A stretch of DNA of 7,147 bases from Chloroflexota bacterium. GTDB taxonomy: Bacteria > Chloroflexota > Ktedonobacteria > Ktedonobacterales > Ktedonobacteraceae. A program made the translations under genes and the position numbers. The stretch lies in the NCBI GenBank assembly GCA_005881495.1, contig VBHI01000116.1, forward strand, positions 1 to 7,147. The letters are read 5' to 3'. The notes beneath the pieces are model-generated. The model saw only the letters and a list, made by a program, of their open reading frames with translations. It was not told the DNA's origin and searched no databases. Shown here piece by piece: positions 4,012 to 7,147 of this stretch (the first letter of the stretch is position 1; every line of letters begins with the position of its first letter).

Positions 4012-6294
4012 CTACGTTATCGTCAATGTGACCGTGACAGTCTGCGCTGCTCCAACAGAAGGGCTAATTGCAACTTTTGCTGTGTAGAATCCACTGGCTA
4101 GCCCGGTAGCATCGACTTCGAAGGGAATAGTCGAGGTTTGTTGATAATTATCACTTCCATGAGTCAGGCCCAGCTTCAACCAGGATCTAGAGGAATGTGC
4201 CTTCCATGTCAAGCCATCACCACCACTATTGGTGAGGTTTACCGATTGTACTTGAGGGTTCACCCCAACGGAAGCTGTATATGCAAGCGCATGCGTATTG
4301 AGCTGCATAACTGGTGGAGCGATGTTAATGGTAATAGGGATAGTCGGGCTGCTAGCAACGGGTTTGCCCGTAATGGGGTCGGAGGCGCTGGCAGTTACGG
4401 TGGTCGAGTATGACGTACCACCCGGCACCCCTGTCGCATTGACGATGACGTTATCAGAAACGCTAGCACCTCCCAGGAGGTTTGTACCAGCACCAGCCGA
4501 TAGCGAAACAAAGGAGGGGGCATCCACACCGAGCGCGGCTGTCCAGTTCAGCGGCTTGCTGCCAGTATTATTAATGCTAAAGGCTTGAGATGTCGTTCCG
4601 CTTGTGACATTGATTGTCAAGCCTTTCGGAAATGGGCTTACCGTCAGAGATTGTGCTGCATTCACGGTCAGCGTCACCTCGATTGTCTGCGGCGTGCCTA
4701 CAGACTGGTGGGTAATACTATCGGTTGCTGTAATTGTTACCTGGCCTGTATAGGTGTTGGGACTCAGGCCCGAGAGCACAATGCCTATATTTGTTGCGGA
4801 GGTAGAGTTAACACTGACGGTGCCAGAGGTAGGTCTTCTAGTCAACCATGTTGTATTGCCTGTGGATGCCGTCCAGTTCAACGTATGAGTACAGGTGCCA
4901 CTGGCGCTGATCGTCACTGCCTGAGTTAGAGGGGTAGGTTGACCAACCACCCCCGTGAAGCTGAGAGCGCTGGGAGTGCCTATAATTCTACAGGGAGCCT
5001 GCACGACGAAATTTACAGAGATCAGCTGTGGGCTACCAGGGGTGGTATGGCCTGAATCGTCCGTTCCAGTAATGGTCACCATGCCTGTATAGGTATTAGG
5101 AGTCAGTCCTTTGAGGAGTATAACCGACACATTCACCGTCGCAGACTGATGTGAAGTAAGAATACCGCTCGCGGGAGCAACAGAGAGCCAGGCGCCGCCA
5201 AAATTCGTAGCCGCGCTCACCTGCCAGCTCAGGGTACCGCCCCCGGAATTCGTAATCGTAACGGCCTGTTCAGCGGGGTCCGTCTGACCAATAGTAGCAC
5301 TAAAAACCATCGTGGCCGGAGTTGTCGTCATCATCGGCGTAGTATGCTGCCCTATTGTGAAAGATACGGGCAATGTCAGCGTACCCGCCGAACAACTAAA
5401 AATGATTGAGCCACTGTAAACGCCTGGTTTTAGACCGGTAGCATTCACGCTTACCGCCGGAGAAGATGGGGTAGTACCACTATTACTGCCAATGTTGAGC
5501 CAGTGGCCGCCAGTTTTCGTTGTGACAAGTGCATTCCAATGCAACGGCGTGCTGCACCCCTGGGTGACATTCAGGCGAATGGCCCTGGCGCCAGGTCCAG
5601 GCTGTAAGTAGGCACCAGAGAATGCCAAAGCTCCTGGAGAGAGTTGGAGTGCGCACTTCGGCACAATGGTTAGACTGACATAGACGTTTTGCGGACTGTC
5701 CCTGGTTGGCGCCAGGCCGCTGCCAGTAAAGGTCACGACACCGGTATAAGTACCCGGTAACTGGGTACTTATATTGACCCCTACCTGCACAGATTGGCTG
5801 CCACCTTTGCTTACATCTCCAGACCAGGGAGTAATTGAAAGCCAATTACTGCTGCTGGAAGCACTCCAGTGCAGTGGCAACACACCCGGGTTGCTCACAG
5901 TCAGCACCTGCGCAGGAGGGTCGCTACTCCCATCAACGCCTGTCAAGGAGAGGACGGCTGGTGTAAGCTGGAGACTTGCCTCGTGTCCAGGTTCAAGCTG
6001 GGTAGTTCGCATTTTCGCGGATAGTATCTCCTGGCCCGCATTAGAGGTGAAAATTATTCCGGCAGCATAGGCGCCTGGCAGCAAGTTTGAGCGATTTGCC
6101 GCAATCGTCAACTGGATACGCTGTCCGCTGGAAAAGGTTCCGCTTTTCGGGCTGAGCAGAAGCCATGAATGTGTCGTCACACTCTGCCAGGTGATTTGTC
6201 CACCGCCGCCGTTGGTTAAGGTGATCGTCTTCGTACTATTGGTGGCTTGATCACCAGCGCCAAGATCAATAGCGCTGCTTGAAAGTATCAGGTG
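4012..6294 (-). repeat. Seven tandem BACON-like domains (protein-level repeat)
   Basis: Approximate residue ranges from Met 7065 are R1 258-355, R2 364-468, R3 471-571, R4 581-689, R5 691-802, R6 805-917 and R7 919-1017. Conserved marks are the L/I-x-W strand (ITWQS, LHWSA, LHWNA, LSWQV, LNWTA, LNWTA, LTWKA) and the following WL in all but R6. R2 to R5 also keep a PGTYTG / PGVYSG / PNTYTG turn. R6 has FVSL in place of WL and R7 ends without a spare tail. R3 and R5 each carry an extra Cys pair. Domain limits are estimated by eye. Confidence 0.75.
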
Positions 6295-7146
6295 TGGAGG
6301 ACGCAAGGAAGGGCTATGGCCCGTCACAGCTATAGTGAATGCCGCTGTTTTATGCAGTTTAGCATCTTCTGCGCGTATAAGATGCGAACCAGCCTGCCAT
6401 TCCGCTTCAACGATGACCGTTTCGGCGAAGGAACCTTTACTATCTGCCTGGATAATCGTGTTGCCCACTGTATCGGCGATAGGTATGTTGCTATCGCGTG
6501 TCAGCCCAATCTGCCCGTGTGGACTAAAGTTAGAGCCGCGTAGTTCAATCACGTTCCCAAGTGCCACAGTAGCAGGTGTAACCTGTAATGTAATCTCGCC
6601 CGCATGGGAAGATTTCTGTGCCAATGCACCGTGACCAAGGCTCAGCACTACCCCCAGAAGGCTTCCTGCCAGAGCAACGAAGAGTACCAGTATGCTTATC
6701 CAGAAAAATAGGGAAGGTTGCCGCTGGCGCGGGCTGGTCAACGGCGGTCGAGGCGACGTGGCTGCCGGCAAATGCTCTGGAGGCAAAGGCAGAGGTCTGC
6801 GTAGCGCTGGTATGGCAGTCCGCGACGTTGAGGGCGTGCGAGGCCGGGAATCCACAATTTTATGCCAGTTCCCACCAGGTCTGCTACTTTCTATTACCTC
6901 GTCCTCTAAGAAGTCGTTCGCGATTTCGGCCAGCGGTATCGCCCTATCCCTGGCGGATCGTTGAGGTTTCTGCGCAAGTTTTATCGTCTCTGACGAGGTC
7001 GAGGATAGCTCGGCGAAGGGCAAGGTCTCTTCAGCATCACTTCGAAAGGCGAAAAAGCGGGGCATGTTGAAGGCTCGAGGGCACCCGGCGGACTGTATTG
7101 CAGTACTTGTTGAGGAAGGTATGAGGATTTCTCCGCAGATTGCACA
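4012..7146 (-). CDS. Large membrane-anchored protein with Ig-like and BACON-like repeats (5' end outside window)
   Basis: The protein is 1017 residues from the internal Met at 7065. The frame stays open for another 27 codons to the window edge, with no ATG, GTG or TTG and no good ribosome-binding site before 7065, so the true start is probably outside. The upstream extension holds CAIC and a later GC (C-x2-C-x17-C), resembling part of a zinc knuckle. Numbering from Met 7065: acidic, Ser-rich cytoplasmic region 1-85; Pro/Arg-rich linker 86-117; one membrane helix about 118-143 preceded by RQRQPS, predicting N-in/C-out; Ig/IPT-like domain about 157-247 (VTPATVALGNVIELRGSNF); then seven repeats of about 100 residues (258-1017). 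Repeats share L-x-W about a third in, then WL...P-x-SG, then GxY-x-G-x-V-x-F/I-T, the pattern of BACON-type domains, which are linked to carbohydrate or mucin binding. There is no catalytic domain. It probably acts as a surface sensor, adhesin or glycan-binding protein; the function is not proven. Confidence 0.85.
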   Translation of the reverse strand, partial: CAICGEILIPSSTSTAIQSAGCPRAFNMPRFFAFRSDAEETLPFAELSSTSSETIKLAQKPQRSARDRAIPLAEIANDFLEDEVIESSRPGGNWHKIVDSRPRTPSTSRTAIPALRRPLPLPPEHLPAATSPRPPLTSPRQRQPSLFFWISILVLFVALAGSLLGVVLSLGHGALAQKSSHAGEITLQVTPATVALGNVIELRGSNFSPHGQIGLTRDSNIPIADTVGNTIIQADSKGSFAETVIVEAEWQAGSHLIRAEDAKLHKTAAFTIAVTGHSPSLRPPHLILSSSAIDLGAGDQATNSTKTITLTNGGGGQITWQSVTTHSWLLLSPKSGTFSSGQRIQLTIAANRSNLLPGAYAAGIIFTSNAGQEILSAKMRTTQLEPGHEASLQLTPAVLSLTGVDGSSDPPAQVLTVSNPGVLPLHWSASSSSNWLSITPWSGDVSKGGSQSVQVGVNISTQLPGTYTGVVTFTGSGLAPTRDSPQNVYVSLTIVPKCALQLSPGALAFSGAYLQPGPGARAIRLNVTQGCSTPLHWNALVTTKTGGHWLNIGSNSGTTPSSPAVSVNATGLKPGVYSGSIIFSCSAGTLTLPVSFTIGQHTTPMMTTTPATMVFSATIGQTDPAEQAVTITNSGGGTLSWQVSAATNFGGAWLSVAPASGILTSHQSATVNVSVILLKGLTPNTYTGMVTITGTDDSGHTTPGSPQLISVNFVVQAPCRIIGTPSALSFTGVVGQPTPLTQAVTISASGTCTHTLNWTASTGNTTWLTRRPTSGTVSVNSTSATNIGIVLSGLSPNTYTGQVTITATDSITHQSVGTPQTIEVTLTVNAAQSLTVSPFPKGLTINVTSGTTSQAFSINNTGSKPLNWTAALGVDAPSFVSLSAGAGTNLLGGASVSDNVIVNATGVPGGTSYSTTVTASASDPITGKPVASSPTIPITINIAPPVMQLNTHALAYTASVGVNPQVQSVNLTNSGGDGLTWKAHSSRSWLKLGLTHGSDNYQQTSTIPFEVDATGLASGFYTAKVAISPSVGAAQTVTVTLTIT
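6637..6714 (-). other. Transmembrane helix / signal anchor of the repeat protein
   Basis: Residues about 118-143 (starting SLFFWISILVLFVALAG) form one uninterrupted hydrophobic stretch of about 26 residues. Arg residues precede it and the long repeat region follows, so the repeats should lie outside. An ALA|Q sequence at 147-150 could be a signal-peptidase site, but the cytoplasmic region of more than 115 residues before the helix favours an uncleaved anchor. Confidence 0.85.
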
Positions 7147-7147
7147 A

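Noticed and set aside
6618..7070. 150-residue + strand open frame opposite the start of the large repeat protein
   Set aside because: It is composed of Arg/Ala/Ser-rich antisense translation with no domain features, and the opposite strand has a coherent linker plus membrane helix.

Overview
The window looks like a piece of chromosome from a soil-type Chloroflexota (Ktedonobacteria-like) bacterium. This is an inference from three things: the mid-GC base composition, a large membrane-anchored protein built of BACON-like/Ig-like repeats with a possible Cys-knuckle N-terminus, and a cytoplasmic PA14-containing GH3 enzyme. No rRNA or marker gene is present to prove it. No tRNA, CRISPR array, transposase or phage gene was seen.

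Layout, left to right. (1) 1-250: the last 25 codons of a + strand gene (stop at 78-80), then a perfect 58-bp palindrome (130-187), then a hairpin with A- and T-tracts on its two sides that reads as a bidirectional intrinsic terminator (197-227). (2) 245-412, minus strand: what looks like the degraded C-terminal end of a LacI/PBP1-family sugar regulator. (3) 413-554: the leader of the glycosidase gene, with a weak promoter candidate, a CG-centred operator-like palindrome and two overlapping, mutually exclusive inverted repeats. (4) 555-3026, +: a complete GH3 beta-glucosidase-type enzyme with a PA14 insertion and a fibronectin-III-like tail, followed by two hairpins. (5) 3308-3706, minus: a small VOC (glyoxalase/bleomycin-resistance fold) protein. 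It has a long repeat-rich leader and a very good sigma70-type promoter whose -35 element and spacer carry an operator-like palindrome. (6) 4012-7146, minus: a very large gene, open at the window edge, encoding an acidic/proline-rich cytoplasmic region, one transmembrane helix, an Ig-like domain and seven BACON-like repeats predicted to lie outside the cell.

How the parts may work together. The GH3 enzyme lacks a signal peptide and probably hydrolyses imported beta-linked oligosaccharides in the cytoplasm. The LacI-like remnant beside it suggests that sugar-responsive control once existed and has been lost or moved. The repeat protein is a surface-display candidate; glycan binding is plausible from the BACON family but unproven, and nothing ties it to the GH3 gene beyond proximity. 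The VOC gene is downstream of the repeat-protein gene on the same strand but has its own promoter, so it is probably a separate, locally regulated unit.

The strongest leads for something unusual are the VOC promoter region (three half-sites of one motif plus a second family of repeats in the leader), the 58-bp perfect palindrome, and the architecture of the large anchored repeat protein.
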